From assembly GCA_030762175.1 (NCBI GenBank), contig CM060830.1, positions 47,002,501-47,066,500 on the forward strand: 64,000 bases of DNA, in the 5' to 3' direction. The position numbers and the translations under genes are program-made. Below the pieces are notes generated by a model. It made no database searches and was not told the DNA's origin. It saw nothing but the letters and a program-made list of their open reading frames with translations. The DNA comes from Metallyticus violacea (Eukaryota > Arthropoda > Insecta > Mantodea > Metallyticidae). This document shows, piece after piece, positions 23,795 to 34,775 of this stretch. Positions within the stretch are counted from its first letter, which is position 1; every line of letters starts with the position of its first letter.

Positions 23795-24126
23795 CAGGTG
23801 CGGCAGAAACAGTGACCCATTTAAAATCGTGCGCTACTGTTGTTCATGGCTTCCTAGAGAGCTGATGTTTGTGCCATTGCGTAATACAGTTCAAAGCATT
23901 TTCTGTACGCCATATTACATGACCGCACAATCATTATACGATCAGAGCACCATACTAACTGCCAAATCGTACTGTGCAGCGGAGATAGTGGCCAAGTTTA
24001 TGCAATATGGCGTACAGAAAACTTTTGAACTGCACTACGCAAATGATACAAACATCAGCTCTCTAGTAAGCCATGACCAACAACAGCACATAATTTAAAA
24101 AGGGTTATTATTTCTGTCCCACTCTA
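23795..24126. mobile_element. long fold-back element (~332 bp)
   Basis: Two arms of roughly 130 bases face each other around a ~65-base centre. The left arm contains AGAGAGCTGATGTTTGTGCC and CATTTTCTGTACGCCATATT; the right arm read in reverse complement contains AGAGAGCTGATGTTTGTATC and GTTTTCTGTACGCCATATTG. The arms run out to CAGGTGCGGCAGAAACAGTG on the left against TAGAGTGGGACAGAAATAAT. The CAG-GTG-GGCA end is reminiscent of hAT elements, but no clear 8-base target duplication is visible. Open frames across the arms are accidental. Confidence 0.75.
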
Positions 24127-24251
24127 TAATTCCTTTTTCAATTTACAAAATTAAATCTTGTGTGTTCTATTTGTTGTTTATTTATATTTTATTTATTGTC
24201 GCTTTGATTATCGGTCTTCTCGCAACATCTGTAGATCTGTAGGTTTTTTTA

Positions 24252-24523
24252 ATGATGTTTAACTCCCGTTTTTACTACTGAGGCACCACAGGAGGCGGAC
24301 ACTCGCGACACACGAGATGAAATATTAGGGAAGGATTTTTTTTTTTAAAGGAAGGAAGCGTTCCAGACCTATGTTGAAGGTATCTCCCTGCCATTTGCCA
24401 TTTATGAGGACGGGAAAAGCCTGGAAAAAAACTCAGTCAGGGAGGACGGTCCTGGCGGGATTCGAACCCCAGACCTCCCGCTTCACGAGTCCACATCTTA
24501 ATGACCTCGGCCACCCATGGCGG
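24252..24523 (-). mobile_element. SINE family A, copy A3 (full length)
   Basis: Complete reverse-oriented copy. The right-end head reads on the minus strand as CCGCCATGGGTGGCCGAGGT with box B GGTTCGAATCCC, then the TTTTTCCAGGCTTTTC block and the GGCATTTGCCATTTATGAGG segment. The 3' end at the left is AAACGGGAGTTAAACATC. Confidence 0.9.
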
Positions 24524-25767
24524 TAAATACTGTAGGTTAAGTCTTTAGGGACGAATGAAATGAATTAATAACAGCGCAAATGAACTAGAGTAGTAGGTGC
24601 CTTAAACCTATCTGGCATTCACCCTCTCAGGCTAAGGAAGAAACTCCTGAATAAACCTTACCCCAACAGCTTGACCTGACTGAGGAACAACCGATCACCA
24701 CATGATTAGTAATCGCAAACCTATCACAAGCCCACGGAGGCGATCAACCCTTATTTTCTATTCTGATTTAATAAGGATAATATTCAGTTTACATTTCTAA
24801 TATTCCTCCAAAAGTTTACGGTCATATATTTCAAGTTTTAATAAATCTCTACTATCAACAATAACATAAATTAAATAATCTCTAGAATTTTTACAAAACA
24901 TTCATTATAACATTGTTTAACATACTTTACTTTTATTACCTGACTTTTTCTATAGTTTACTATTTATTCCCAAACATACCTTCTGAAGTTGTAGGTTGCA
25001 TTATATCCACCAATCTGAGAGCCTTTAAGTTCTCATTTTCTGTTTATATTGCTCTGAGCACAACGCTGCGAAGCACGAATGCAATAAAGATGAAACAGGA
25101 TCAGTGCAATATCCCCCAGAATACCACATCCTATAGCAACAACAGTGCACTGGTTCACGAAAGGAACAAAATCAGAGAAAAGGTCGTATAACCAGATGGA
25201 ATATTTAAACAGTGGGAAGGATTCTTGCCCGCAGCATTTGAAGATAACGAAGGAGACAATCGGATGAATCATGCGTTGTCCTGGCCTATTATGTCCTATA
25301 GAGCCTTTCGAAGAGCCTGCAACAAATATCGAAGTTTCTCCCTTCTAACTTTTAACACATTAACTGTTCAAAACACGTTCAGAAAAATTAAGTAAAACAT
25401 TATTGTAATTGAATAATTGCAATTGAAAGGGAAAATATTTAGGGGGTCATTCAGTGCCATGCTTTTCATATAAAATCTCCGGTTTTGATGCAAATAGTGT
25501 GAAAATAAATAAGAAAAACATTATAATGAGCAGCATATACTGTAGAAATTCATGCAAGGTTCTTGATGTGTAGCCCAAAATACTTAATTCATGTTTATTG
25601 ACAGCTTGGGACATATTTATTTTTAAACCTCTGCTTTGCTTAGTTCAAGCCTTTCCAAAATAGATACTTTATCATCGGTCTATACCAACTTTAGACAAAA
25701 TGGTATTTTTTTTAAATTGTACTATTTGCAAAAATAACTTTTTATAACTCTTAAGTTTCTTTTAGGC
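24524..25767. other. mostly non-coding stretch; one G+C-richer open block
   Basis: The minus-strand frame at 25033-25272 sits in a G+C-richer patch and reads FVIFKCCGQESF, later NQCTVVAIGCGILGDIALIL, a hydrophobic stretch. It could be an exon with a membrane segment, but I see no convincing splice pair and cannot name a family. Confidence 0.25.
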
Positions 25768-26054
25768 TGATTGGGTTTATTTACGGACATTCTTCAACAT
25801 CTCAGGTCATCAGTCATTCAATTCAGGGCATGAAACGGCCGATAAATTTTACTCAGAGGCTCTTCTTTCAGGTTTGAGGTTCTTTTTCCTGCTGTAAATC
25901 TACGACATAGAACCCATGGCTTTACTTCCCTTCCGAAGGAAGTCATACTTAGGAATTTTAAGTCCGAAAAAATTCATTGTCCTTGGCCCGTATTGAACCT
26001 TCGATCTAAGGTTTAGGAGACAAGTATGGCTACCATCATATCACCAGGACCGAC
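25768..26054 (-). mobile_element. SINE family B, copy B3 (full length)
   Basis: Reverse-oriented full copy with tail (GGGTTTATTTACGGACATTC) at left and the tRNA-like head at right (CACCAGGACCGAC end). The CCTTCCGAAGG palindrome and GGCTTGAGGTTCTTTT-type block are present with several substitutions. The flanks CTTTTAGGCTGA and CTTTTAAAGTGA may be a decayed target duplication (9 of 12). Confidence 0.85.
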
Positions 26055-26215
26055 CTTTTAAAGTGAAAACATGTTAGTGTAATGGCTACAAGACCATGCC
26101 TTACCTACCTGTGCAAGGCTTGAACTTCTGCTTTGGTCATATATGACTGCCTAGTAAATTTTTAGAGATGTAGGTTTTATATGTTATCTAACCTGGAGGG
26201 TCAGTCCTGGTGATT

Positions 26216-26487
26216 TTGTGTTTAACGTCCGCTTTTACTACTGAAGCACTACAGACGGTGGGCACTGATGATACATGAAACGAAATGATATATTGGGAAA
26301 GGATTTTTTAAAGAAGGGAACGTTTCAGGCCTTAGTTTAGGGTTTCTCCCTGGCATTTGCCATTTATGAGGACTGAGGAAAAGCTGGAAAAAAAAAAAAA
26401 CCTGTCAGGGAGGACGGTCTGGTAGGTTTCGAACCCCAGACTTCCAGCTCAAGGGTCTACGCTTAAACGACCTCGGCCACCCATGGC
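26216..26487 (-). mobile_element. SINE family A, copy A4
   Basis: Full-length reverse-oriented copy; an A13 run sits in its mid region (26388-26400). Its head ends at CCACCCATGGCAG, directly against the head of the plus-strand family B copy that follows, so the two SINEs stand head to head. Confidence 0.88.
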
Positions 26488-26800
26488 AGTGGTCTAGTGG
26501 TAACCATGTTTACCTCGTATACCCAAGATTGCGGCTTCAATCCTGGCCAGGGTCATGGATTTCTTCGGACCTAAAAATCCTAAGTATAGTTTCCTTCGGA
26601 AGGGAAGTAAAGCTGAGAGTTCCGTATCTTAGATTTACGGCACGAAAAAGAACCTCAAGCCTGAGAGAAGGAACCGGTGAGCAAAACTTTTCGGCCGTTC
26701 CACGCCCTGAATTTAATGGGACACTGATTACGTGAGATGTTAAAAGAATTTCCGTAAACAAAAAAAACAAAAACAAACAAACAAACAAAACAAACAAACA
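26488..26800 (+). mobile_element. SINE family B, copy B4 with (AAAC)n tail
   Basis: Plus-strand copy whose head (TGGTCTAGTGGTAACCATGT) starts where copy A4 ends. All body blocks are present (GGTTTCCTTCGGAAGGGAAG-type palindrome, AAAAGAACCTCAAGCCTGAG, GGCCGTTCCACGCCCTGA). The tail has expanded into an AAAC/AAAAC microsatellite. Together with B3 it forms an inverted pair ~430 bases apart. Confidence 0.88.
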
Positions 26801-27016
26801 AGGAAGCAGATTTGTTGTTAGTGAATATAAATTTCCTTTTATTATGACTGCAGATTATTAGCACTAAAAAGAACATCTAAGGTTAATTATGAAATGCAAC
26901 CAACTTTGTATATATGTTATTATTGACGGAGCTGGTGATTGGCCAGACCCTTATGACCATGTGTACTATTATCGATCTAATCTCTGCTGATCGAGGTTCA
27001 TTCAAACGTGATCAAA
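26801..27016. other. short non-coding gap
   Basis: No feature recognised. Confidence 0.3.
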
Positions 27017-27856
27017 CTTTGACCGCGGTGAAATTGTAGTTGCGGTGTATCACAGTTAATTCTTGTTCAACGAACCGCCATCAGCTGACCGGACGCTAGG
27101 TTGCTGAACGATCACGGCACTACGATAATTACTCAAAGAAAAGCATCTGGCTCTATAGCTAAAGAGGTTATAGTGCAATTACAATCTTCTTGTCTATGTT
27201 TTGTTTTGTGTTTGATTACCATATGTAGGTAAACGAAAATGGTAAACAAATAAAGGTCGCCAAATTTTTCTCTCAACATGAGATAGACATTCTGTTGTAG
27301 CCTAGCTATGTAATATTCTAGTAATCTGTAAAATAAAAACACTGATTGATGTTCTTTAAAGGAAAAGAAGGAGGTGTGGAATGATTTATGCATTTCAACA
27401 TGACACCAGACGATTTCTAATTGCCAAATAAATAAATAAATAAATCGCTATTTGTTAAAACAGCGTGAGGCATGAAGTGCACAATTCTGTTCATGGGTGA
27501 AACAGGATACTTGCGGTTGATCTCTCAATCATTTCATTTACTGGCCACCACACTGTATCCTTTGATAACTGAAATCTTTTTTGAAATTTCCTGTCCCCAT
27601 ACTCTTCAAAAGGGTCACCTCTTTCCACAATGATCCGGTTTTGTCACTGGTACCGATTTTAGTAATCCAGTTACATTATCTCATCCTTAATATCTCCAAG
27701 AAAATCAAAACGGGCATCCACTTTGTGTAACTTGACCGCAATCAACGGAGTTGATCAGTTCAGCACCCGCGGACAAAGTTGACCATAATCAACTACCTCG
27801 TTTAGCTTTGATCATTGTGGATGCCGCGAAAAATCGCATTGAACGCGGTCAAATGC
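27017..27856. mobile_element. possible DNA transposon bounded by GACCGCG inverted repeats
   Basis: The left end has CTTTGACCGCGGTGAAATTG and the right end in reverse complement GCATTTGACCGCGTTCAATG; the first ten bases (TTTGACCGCG) match exactly and the rest aligns with gaps, both reaching GCGG and ATC.AC. The ~840-base interior is non-coding; near its right end are repeated GTTGATCA/TTGACC..AATCAAC motifs (27725-27815). The element type is unknown and the terminal match is short. Confidence 0.3.
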
Positions 27857-28950
27857 CGATTTTAAGTGCTCTTTCCCATGTTAATATTTTTGTTGCTCTT
27901 TATAAGAAAGGCTCTGATTATAAATAAATGCTTTGATAAACTTTTGAAAACAATAGTTCTATTATTTATACATAACATTCTAAACAGAAACTTTGATTGT
28001 ATTTATTGCAGCGCAGATATGCCAGGTTCTACGTTAACGTTGCTATGGTATATCTTATTGCAGTGCGAAATTCGATTCTGTACATAGTTTTAAATTAAAT
28101 TGAATGACATTCGAGAATCCTCCACGTGCCTTTAACGGGCTGTATTCCTATAACGCCAAATCTGCCACGTGGGGAGAGAATTCAATATGAAAATGCGCAA
28201 TGCAATAGAATCTGATTTAAATTTATACTGCCGGAAAACTGAGCCGGGCACGTGAAATTTCATCCAAAATTGTTCGTCTTTTATTTGGCGCAGGGACATA
28301 TCTGAAAGGTTCATACGAGAGAATCTGAGGAGCAATTTTTAACAGGTTTTGAGTCAGTTTCTTGAATTGAAAAACAGACTTTAGAAAGGAATAACAAAAA
28401 CAGTTATTTTATTTCTTGATTAAAAAATAGAAGAAATTCTACCATTTTTCCTTATTTCTTTCCTTGCTATTTCGGAGCAATGAGATTATTGAAAATACTT
28501 CACTACTTCACTAAAAGAAAGCAGAAGGGTAAAAATAAAACATGACGTTGTTTATCAATTCAAAGACTGCAATAAGAAGTACTTGCATATTGTGTTGACA
28601 AAGTTCTTTATATCTTTATATCGGCAGTCGCAACACTGAAATAAAAAAAAAAAAAGGGAAAATTCTATTGGTGACTATGACAACATTAAGTGGAATCAAA
28701 AGTAAGAAACAAGCGACAGGTTACGAGTAAGATATCATCTTGTAGTCACAGCAAAATATATGCAAGATGCAAATTGTTACTTGTTTGCAGTTAAATTACA
28801 AAAACTATGATAATTTAAAAAATAAATAGATAACTAAAGAATAAAAATGGAATATTAATTAAAATTATGTTGTTTTATGAATATGGATAACGTTTTAGAC
28901 CCAAAGCAACATTTTACCACTCAAGTTTGCTTTCTTCCTGTGAATGGCAG
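27857..28950. other. non-coding stretch
   Basis: The G+C-richer patch at 28110-28330 contains CACGTG twice in opposed contexts (CCACGTGCC... and GGGCACGTG) and could be another old MITE. Otherwise AT-rich. Confidence 0.25.
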
Positions 28951-29135
28951 AAATGGATCACAAGGCTTTCCGCGGAGGAAAGGGAAATTTGTCGATCCCT
29001 CATCCTGTATCGAAAATACGGAAATATCATGGATACAAGTCGCTCACGTCAACAACAAGCATCACAGAAGAAACGAAATCGAAAGTTCCACATCTTTGCA
29101 ATGCAAACTCGATCAGAGACTGCGTTTGAAATGAG
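28951..29135 (+). CDS. candidate 185-nt internal exon
   Basis: A G+C-richer block preceded by TTTGCTTTCTTCCTGTGAATGGCAG (acceptor) and ending at GAAATGAG/GTTTTG (weak donor). Read in phase 0 it encodes a charged, ordinary-looking protein segment: KWITRLSAEEREICRSLILY, then KYGNIMDTSRSR and later RKFHIFAMQTRSETAFEM. The other frames are also open, so the frame rests on amino-acid plausibility and on phase match with the candidate exon at 18238-18283 (which ends in phase 0). This exon would end in phase 2. No protein family is recognised. The donor (GTTTTG) is poor, which lowers confidence. Confidence 0.38.
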
Positions 29136-29533
29136 GTTTTGGCATATTAATTATAAAGCTTTATTAAGGTGAAATAATTTAGAATAGAATAATACCCTAA
29201 TAGTAACAAATATGTGCTACAATATACGAATATCTGGTATTTGCATATAAATTTTTCAAGATCGGCTGAAATTTCTACCATTTATGTAATTCTATGCTCC
29301 GTTCTTTCTCAAAATGGATCATAATGTAAACAAAAAATTGTACCCATCCGCCCAAAGCAAGTTCTGTACACCCGGCCAAAAATAATAGTATATATTTAAC
29401 ACATTAAAATAATAAGTGTAGAGGTTACCTTATGGAAACTGGTTATAATCATCATTCTCACTGTAACTTGATGTCGATTCACCTGATGTGATCACTGGTC
29501 AATTGAAAATAGGGTCCTAAAAGCCTTCAATTT
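29136..29533. other. non-coding stretch
   Basis: AT-rich; no feature recognised. Confidence 0.3.
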
Positions 29534-29844
29534 ACTTACCCGTACACTTAACAGCATGGTGCAGGTCACCCTCTTTTCACGAAAGGCAGCGGAGGACAGT
29601 AGAGAAAACCGAACGTCCCCTTGAACGGCAACGGAAAGTTATAAGCGGAGAAAGCATAACAGTCGTAACGCACAGAAACAAGCAATCATACGGCAAAAGT
29701 AACTTTATATGTGAAGCGCATTGTAGTTATTCGCATTCGGTATACAGCGAAATTAAATGGGAAACTGTAATGTAGCATGTAACACGTAAAGGAAACAATT
29801 GATACGGGAAAAGCTTACCTTTTATCAGTATAAGCTGTGCATTT

Positions 29845-30146
29845 AACAGTATAACTTTTGCAGTTTTTTTAATCTAAGCTAATATTTTAACTTAAGCTAA
29901 CCTAACCTAACCAAACCAAATTTGCAACCTATGCGATAACAGAATAACTTTTGCATTTTTTTAACCTAATTTTTTTTTTTTTTTGGTTTACTTAAGCTAA
30001 CCTAACCTAATCTAACCAAACTAAAATTTGCAAATCAATGCGTTAACAGATATCTTTTAAATTTTTTTAATCTAAACTATTTTTTTTAACTAAGCTAACC
30101 TAACCCGCAATACATGAAATGAAAGTAAAATTCTAACCTATGCGTT
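29845..30146. repeat. three-unit tandem repeat with CCTAA runs
   Basis: Three diverged units starting AACAGTATAACTTTTGCAG (29845), AACAGAATAACTTTTGCAT (29938) and AACAGATATCTTTTAAAT (30045), 93, 107 and about 102 bases long. Each contains a T-run, TAA.CTAA, and AAGCTAACCTAACC; the first two also have CCAAATTTGCAA-like segments and the units end near ATGCGTT. The CCTAA pentamer equals the common arthropod telomere unit but occurs only two or three times per unit. Confidence 0.6.
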
Positions 30147-30232
30147 GTCCTTTCTTAAATTAAGATAACATTTATTATAATAAGAAAAAATTGCAGACAA
30201 ATTATGAACATTCCAAAAAAAAAAAAAAAAAT

Positions 30233-30306
30233 GCCCATGGGGTGAAGTAAACCCACTACCTTCCCGCTGGTAGCACTGCGTTCAAACCAACTGAGCTAGC
30301 AAACCA
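30233..30306 (-). pseudogene. tRNA-like sequence followed by a T-run
   Basis: On the minus strand GGTTTGCTAGCTCAGTTGG carries an A-box of the TAGCTCAGTTGG type and is followed at the expected distance by GTGGGTTTACTTCACCCC, where a T-arm with box B would be; box B itself (GGTTCGAACC) is lost. A run of about 17 T follows, as a pol III terminator or retroposon tail would give. The acceptor stem does not pair, so this is not a working tRNA; it is a tRNA pseudogene or SINE head. Confidence 0.4.
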
Positions 30307-30444
30307 ATAAGAAGAGCATCGTAATTATCCACGTACATTAGTTGACTGCAGTTGATCTCGGTTTTCTGCGCTACCCTCCGTTGCTGTTCTTGAAAGGAGG
30401 TGTGGACTCTTCACCAGGCTCCGTGCTAAGTGTACGGTTAAGTT

Positions 30445-31042
30445 TCAATTTCCCCAAAATTATTTTCTTTTACTGTCACAACGTACTCGATGCACTTTTT
30501 TCACTTAGCATTGGCCAGGTCCATACCTTTCTCCATCAAAGACCAAAATGTCACAGTTTGAATGTTTATTATTTTCTGCAAAGTACCTTTCACTATACTC
30601 CATATCATCTCTAAGGGGTTTTGCATAAAGGGAAATAGTTCTAATATGTTCAGCTTCGAAGAAATTACTAAAAATGGTTGGGGTTATTGATAAATCAAAT
30701 TAAAATTATTTTTTTCCTGTTTTCAGGACTTTATTGAGCAGAATCAATACTATTATGAGAATCGCCAGTGAATTTAGAAATGATGTTGACAATATCTTTA
30801 ATTACGTGTGAGGAATATATTTCGGGAAATTTGAAACACATTTAAAATTATTGTTTTTCACCTCTATTTAAAACCTTAACTCTTTTTCGTCTAGTAACTA
30901 TTGAATTGAAGCTTTCACCATCCAGTGCAATTTTGTTTTATTTAACTAAGCACCATGTCTTAGAGGATTTCCAAGGAATGTAGCTGTTGCGGTTATACCC
31001 GTGATACGATTTTTGAAAAAATTATTCAAATCTCCATTGATC

Positions 31043-31044
<2 letters not shown>
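30445..31044. other. non-coding stretch
   Basis: AT-rich, no recognised feature. Confidence 0.3.

Positions 31045-31096
<52 letters not shown>
31045..31096. repeat. (AT)n microsatellite
   Basis: About 26 AT units, directly before the satellite-like array. Confidence 0.95.
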
Positions 31097-31100
<4 letters not shown>

Positions 31101-31128
31101 TACATTTATACATTTATATGCGTGGCTG

Positions 31129-31820
31129 TTAACGCTCTAGCGCTGCATTTTTTTTTTTTCTCAACTAAGTTCGCCATATAGCCATCATGTAACAAACAAT
31201 TTATCGAGTTCGTTAACTAAAGTGAAATTGTTTTAAAGAATTTAAAAATTGCAACAGTGGCCGAAATTTTCTCAACAAAGCTCGATATATATTATTAAAA
31301 TAAATTAATACAAATAAATTCTGAAAATCAGGGCAATCGGGTTAATTGGAATGGGGATAAATCAGAAAACCAAGTGGGGGTTAAAGCAAAATTTAAAACT
31401 CGCTCTAGCGGCTGCAATTAACTTTTTTTAAAGGAAACTCGGTATATGCAATTGAAATAAAATAAGAAAAATAGTTTCCGAAAATCGGGGAAATCGGTTG
31501 ATTAAGAGTAGGGGTATACCTGAAACCCTAGATTTAAAAATTACTCAAGTGGCACGAATATTAATGTTTTTGCAGACAAATTCGGTATATACCATTTAAA
31601 TGAATTAAAAAAATAGTTTAGTGAAAACAGGGAAATCGGGCCATTAGGTGTGTTACCTCAAACCAAAAATTTAAAAATCGCTCTAGAAGCATCAATATTT
31701 ATTTCTTAACAACAAAATTCAGTATATACCATAAAATAAGAAAATATTTTCTGAAAATTAGGGAAACCCGACCATTAGGAGTAGGGGTATTATTGTAAAC
31801 GGAATTTTAAAAAGCGTTGT
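31129..31820. repeat. satellite-like tandem array, ~140-157 bp units
   Basis: Four to five diverged units. Each has a CGATATAT/CGGTATAT/CAGTATAT box (31283, 31440, 31583, 31720), then an AT-rich stretch, a GAAAA.C.GGGAAATCGG box, an ATTAGGAGTAGGGGTAT box, an AAATTTAAAA block and CGCTCTAG. The spacings are ~157, ~143 and ~138 bases. A partial unit with CGCTCTAGCGCTGCA and CGCCATATA lies at 31129-31180. No open frame is shared by the units. Confidence 0.75.
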
Positions 31821-34775
31821 GTTGCATTTAATTTTCTCTCTATTATTTTAAAATAAAAGGGAAAATTAATTCAACACATCAATTGTATTTATAATGATAC
31901 ATTTGTTTTATATATAACAAAAGCATTGTCGTGAAGAAAATTAATATGAAAAATTAATGTAATATGTATGTGAATATTATATTTGTATAAGAGGGTTCTG
32001 TAATAACATGCAGAAAACGTTTGAGTTACATGTATTTAATACAATAACATTTAAATTAAATTTCAAAGCTAATGGAAACAGATGACACTTTTGAGTGTTT
32101 ACTGTTGATTCTGTGTATTTTCTTAGTACATTGTTGTTGTTTTTAAATAGTAACATGTTTTTGTTTTATTGAAACATATGAACATCATCTTAAATACGGA
32201 ATGCAACTTGAAACGTTCTGTTATTTCTCTCCATTTTAATGAATGTAAAGATATTAAGTTTTATAAACACGGTTACATTTAACAATATTTAAAAATACTC
32301 ACACAGTATAGCTTTGTGTATCAGTGGTCAGTCGTAAATTTCATTTAATTAATAGTACATTATTTATTTTTACGGTTTAATCTCAACGTTAATATTTTTA
32401 AAATTGAGGTTTCTCTTTTGTGATACTTATAGATTGCCAGAATTCTAATTTTCTTCCCCTAATATCGGACAGCAATGCCATAACTTATTTCATTTCAGTA
32501 AATAATAAAGTTATAATTTTAATTTTATATTCATTTTTAAAATTATTCTACTTGGTGAGGAATTCGCTTAGTTTAAGCAGCTCATACGTGGCGGATTTTT
32601 CATTCTAATAGGAATGAATAATAACTGTTAGTATGCCTTGAATTTTTATGAATATAAAATATTAAAATATTATGTGTACAATACATTTTGTTTCCTATTT
32701 TATGGCAATATAGACTGTGTACTGCTTTTGTGAGAGTAGAATGCCATATGGTTATTGTTAGATTAGGCCTATTCTAAGAATGATCAGTGTTTTAAACGCA
32801 TTTTAGGTATTTTTAGCCCAAAAGCGAGAAAAAATTGATAAAAATGTAATATTGGTAGCCTTAATGAATATATTTATTAACATTTAATTTGTGAATAATC
32901 TGCTTTTAGTATAAATACATTCCAAAGAACTACACACCTTCAATAAAATAAAATACGAGACATTTCTTGTACCTTAAATATTAGCAGGTTTTGTCTCAGT
33001 TTTACAGCAAAAATTCGGTTCATAATTTCTGAAGTATATTAACGTAACTTTAAAAGAAATCAACATAAGCTTAATTTTTTTGCATTTTTATTGACCTTAA
33101 GCCGCTTAAAAATTTATGAGATTCCACTTTTCAGGTTGAGTCACTACAGGGCAGATGAAAGATAGTATACAAAGCGGATCAAATTGTAAGAAAAACCAGC
33201 ATAATAATTTAAAGAACGTAGAAAAAAAGCATGTACAAGAAAAGTAACTTTTTACCGCAATGCACCTAATTGATGTAACTAAAATCATAAGAAAAAGTAC
33301 GAATACACATCATTCTCATAAACATTACTGAATTTCATTAAGAGAATGGCCCTGTACTACTAATCTTCATCTTGTTCCATTTGAGCCACAAGTGATACAC
33401 GCTTCTTACTAGCAAGGGTATGCAATTTTCATTGCCTTAATAGTATGCGTTTAAGGGATGTAAATTAAAGAAAACTACATGTTTTACAGTCACGAAAGTC
33501 TACTACATATATCGCGATTGCAGTCAAATTATGTTAATTTGTACTAAATAATAGCCAGACTCTATAATCATTCACTGTTACATAGACATTTCTCACCTCA
33601 ACTGCATTTCCAAACTCGTGTTTCTTCCTTGATAACCGTCATTGTGTGTTTATGGGAGATACTTGAACAGAAGTTTTATAACACAAGTCCGTTCAGCGTT
33701 AGTACTCAGAGAAGTATTACCAATTAGTAACATGCTAGCTAGTACTTGTACACATTGGCACGGATGTTCCAAAACAGCTGAGTGAGTGCTCGTTTTTTGT
33801 TTCTCTAATGACGTAAGGTGCAACAAAACACGAATGAAGAGCCGTGTAGGTTCTCAAGTAACACGCATGCGGTCGATTGCTGTGTCTTTAGCGTTAACGG
33901 AATGAACTACGCTTAAACAAATGACGAGCGCTGCTCGATTGTGGTGCGAGTAATATAGTAAAGGTATAAAAAGAGAGTATTTATTCCAGTGGCACCTTTC
34001 TTTTATATTTTTCGCTTATTTATTTTATTGTTTAATATACATTTTTTATGGAATAACAATATAATCTATTCATAATTTCTTGCCTTAAATCAAACAGACG
34101 TAATGTATTATAAAATCTGTTTTGGTCTGTTGGACCCGTGTGAGTATTGAAGCTTTATTTACAAATACATAGAAATGTTACACACGCAGCTGGATTCATT
34201 CGAATTGTTTCCTCCACCTCGCCTCCCCTGTTATCCTTTTCAGGCCTGAGCTGCCTCACTTTCATCAGAAATTTAGCTATTCTTTCCTCTTTCCTGCCTT
34301 CTAGTACAGCTTAGCATAATAATTTCCCTTTGTTCCATCCGGTAGACGGCCGTAGTAGAAACTTTCTGAGCCTATACCTTCCCTAATTTCCCCTCCTCAA
34401 AGATGGAGCAAATTCTCAACCCATACTCGTCGGTGACCTATTCTACTTCACGTAATCCTCCGACTAGCAAGCTTTGTCCTATCACTGCTGCATCTCAAGT
34501 TTAGGTTTTAGTCCAATTACAAAAATCTATCTGTTACCTATCCATATCCTTCTAGGGAGTTTAACTTTCCTCTATACGCTCCTTCAATTCCCCCGGCTTT
34601 CCCATAATTTGGATGCCCATATCATGTATCCCACAACATAAGCAGTTTATGGTAGTTCTATGCACTAATAATTATTTAGGTTTCCATGAATAATTCCCAG
34701 CAAACACTCAACTACTCTGCTTTTACACTCTATGGTCTCGTTGTAGTGATGCGAGTAAAACAATATGGGCCAAAT
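31821..34775. other. long AT-rich stretch without recognised features
   Basis: About 3 kb with no coding sequence, SINE or transposon that I can identify. A G+C-richer patch at 33740-33960 (with TGACGTAAGG and several CpG) could be regulatory, and a C/T-rich segment lies at 34195-34420. Neither can be named. Confidence 0.3.

Larger units (their letters stand above)
29534..30444. mobile_element. family E element, copy E2, ~0.9 kb between inverted arms
   Basis: The left arm (29534-29612) and the right arm (30358-30444) are inverted copies. Both outer ends read ACTTACCCGTACACTTA / ACTTAACCGTACACTTA (right arm in reverse complement) and both inner ends reach AGAAAACCGA. The arm core CTTTTCACGAAAGGCAGCGG is the same as in the short fold-back at 11.8-12.0 kb. 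The interior (~750 bases) holds a three-unit CCTAA-rich tandem repeat and a tRNA-like sequence. No protein is visible. Confidence 0.55.

Noticed and set aside
23790..24098. 102-codon protein gene
   Set aside because: The frame runs through both arms of an inverted repeat, so it is a by-product of the hairpin.
25033..25272. Tetraspanin-like exon (CCG motif and hydrophobic stretch)
   Set aside because: The other conserved cysteines and splice sites are not visible; only kept as an unassigned open block.
29875..30105. CCTAA runs as telomeric DNA
   Set aside because: Only two or three CCTAA per ~100-base unit, separated by unrelated sequence and T-runs; a telomere would be continuous. Treated as an ordinary tandem repeat.
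31129..31820. CRISPR-like array of repeats and spacers
   Set aside because: The units are long, diverged tandem copies with drifting, not unique, spacers, and the rest of the window is eukaryotic.
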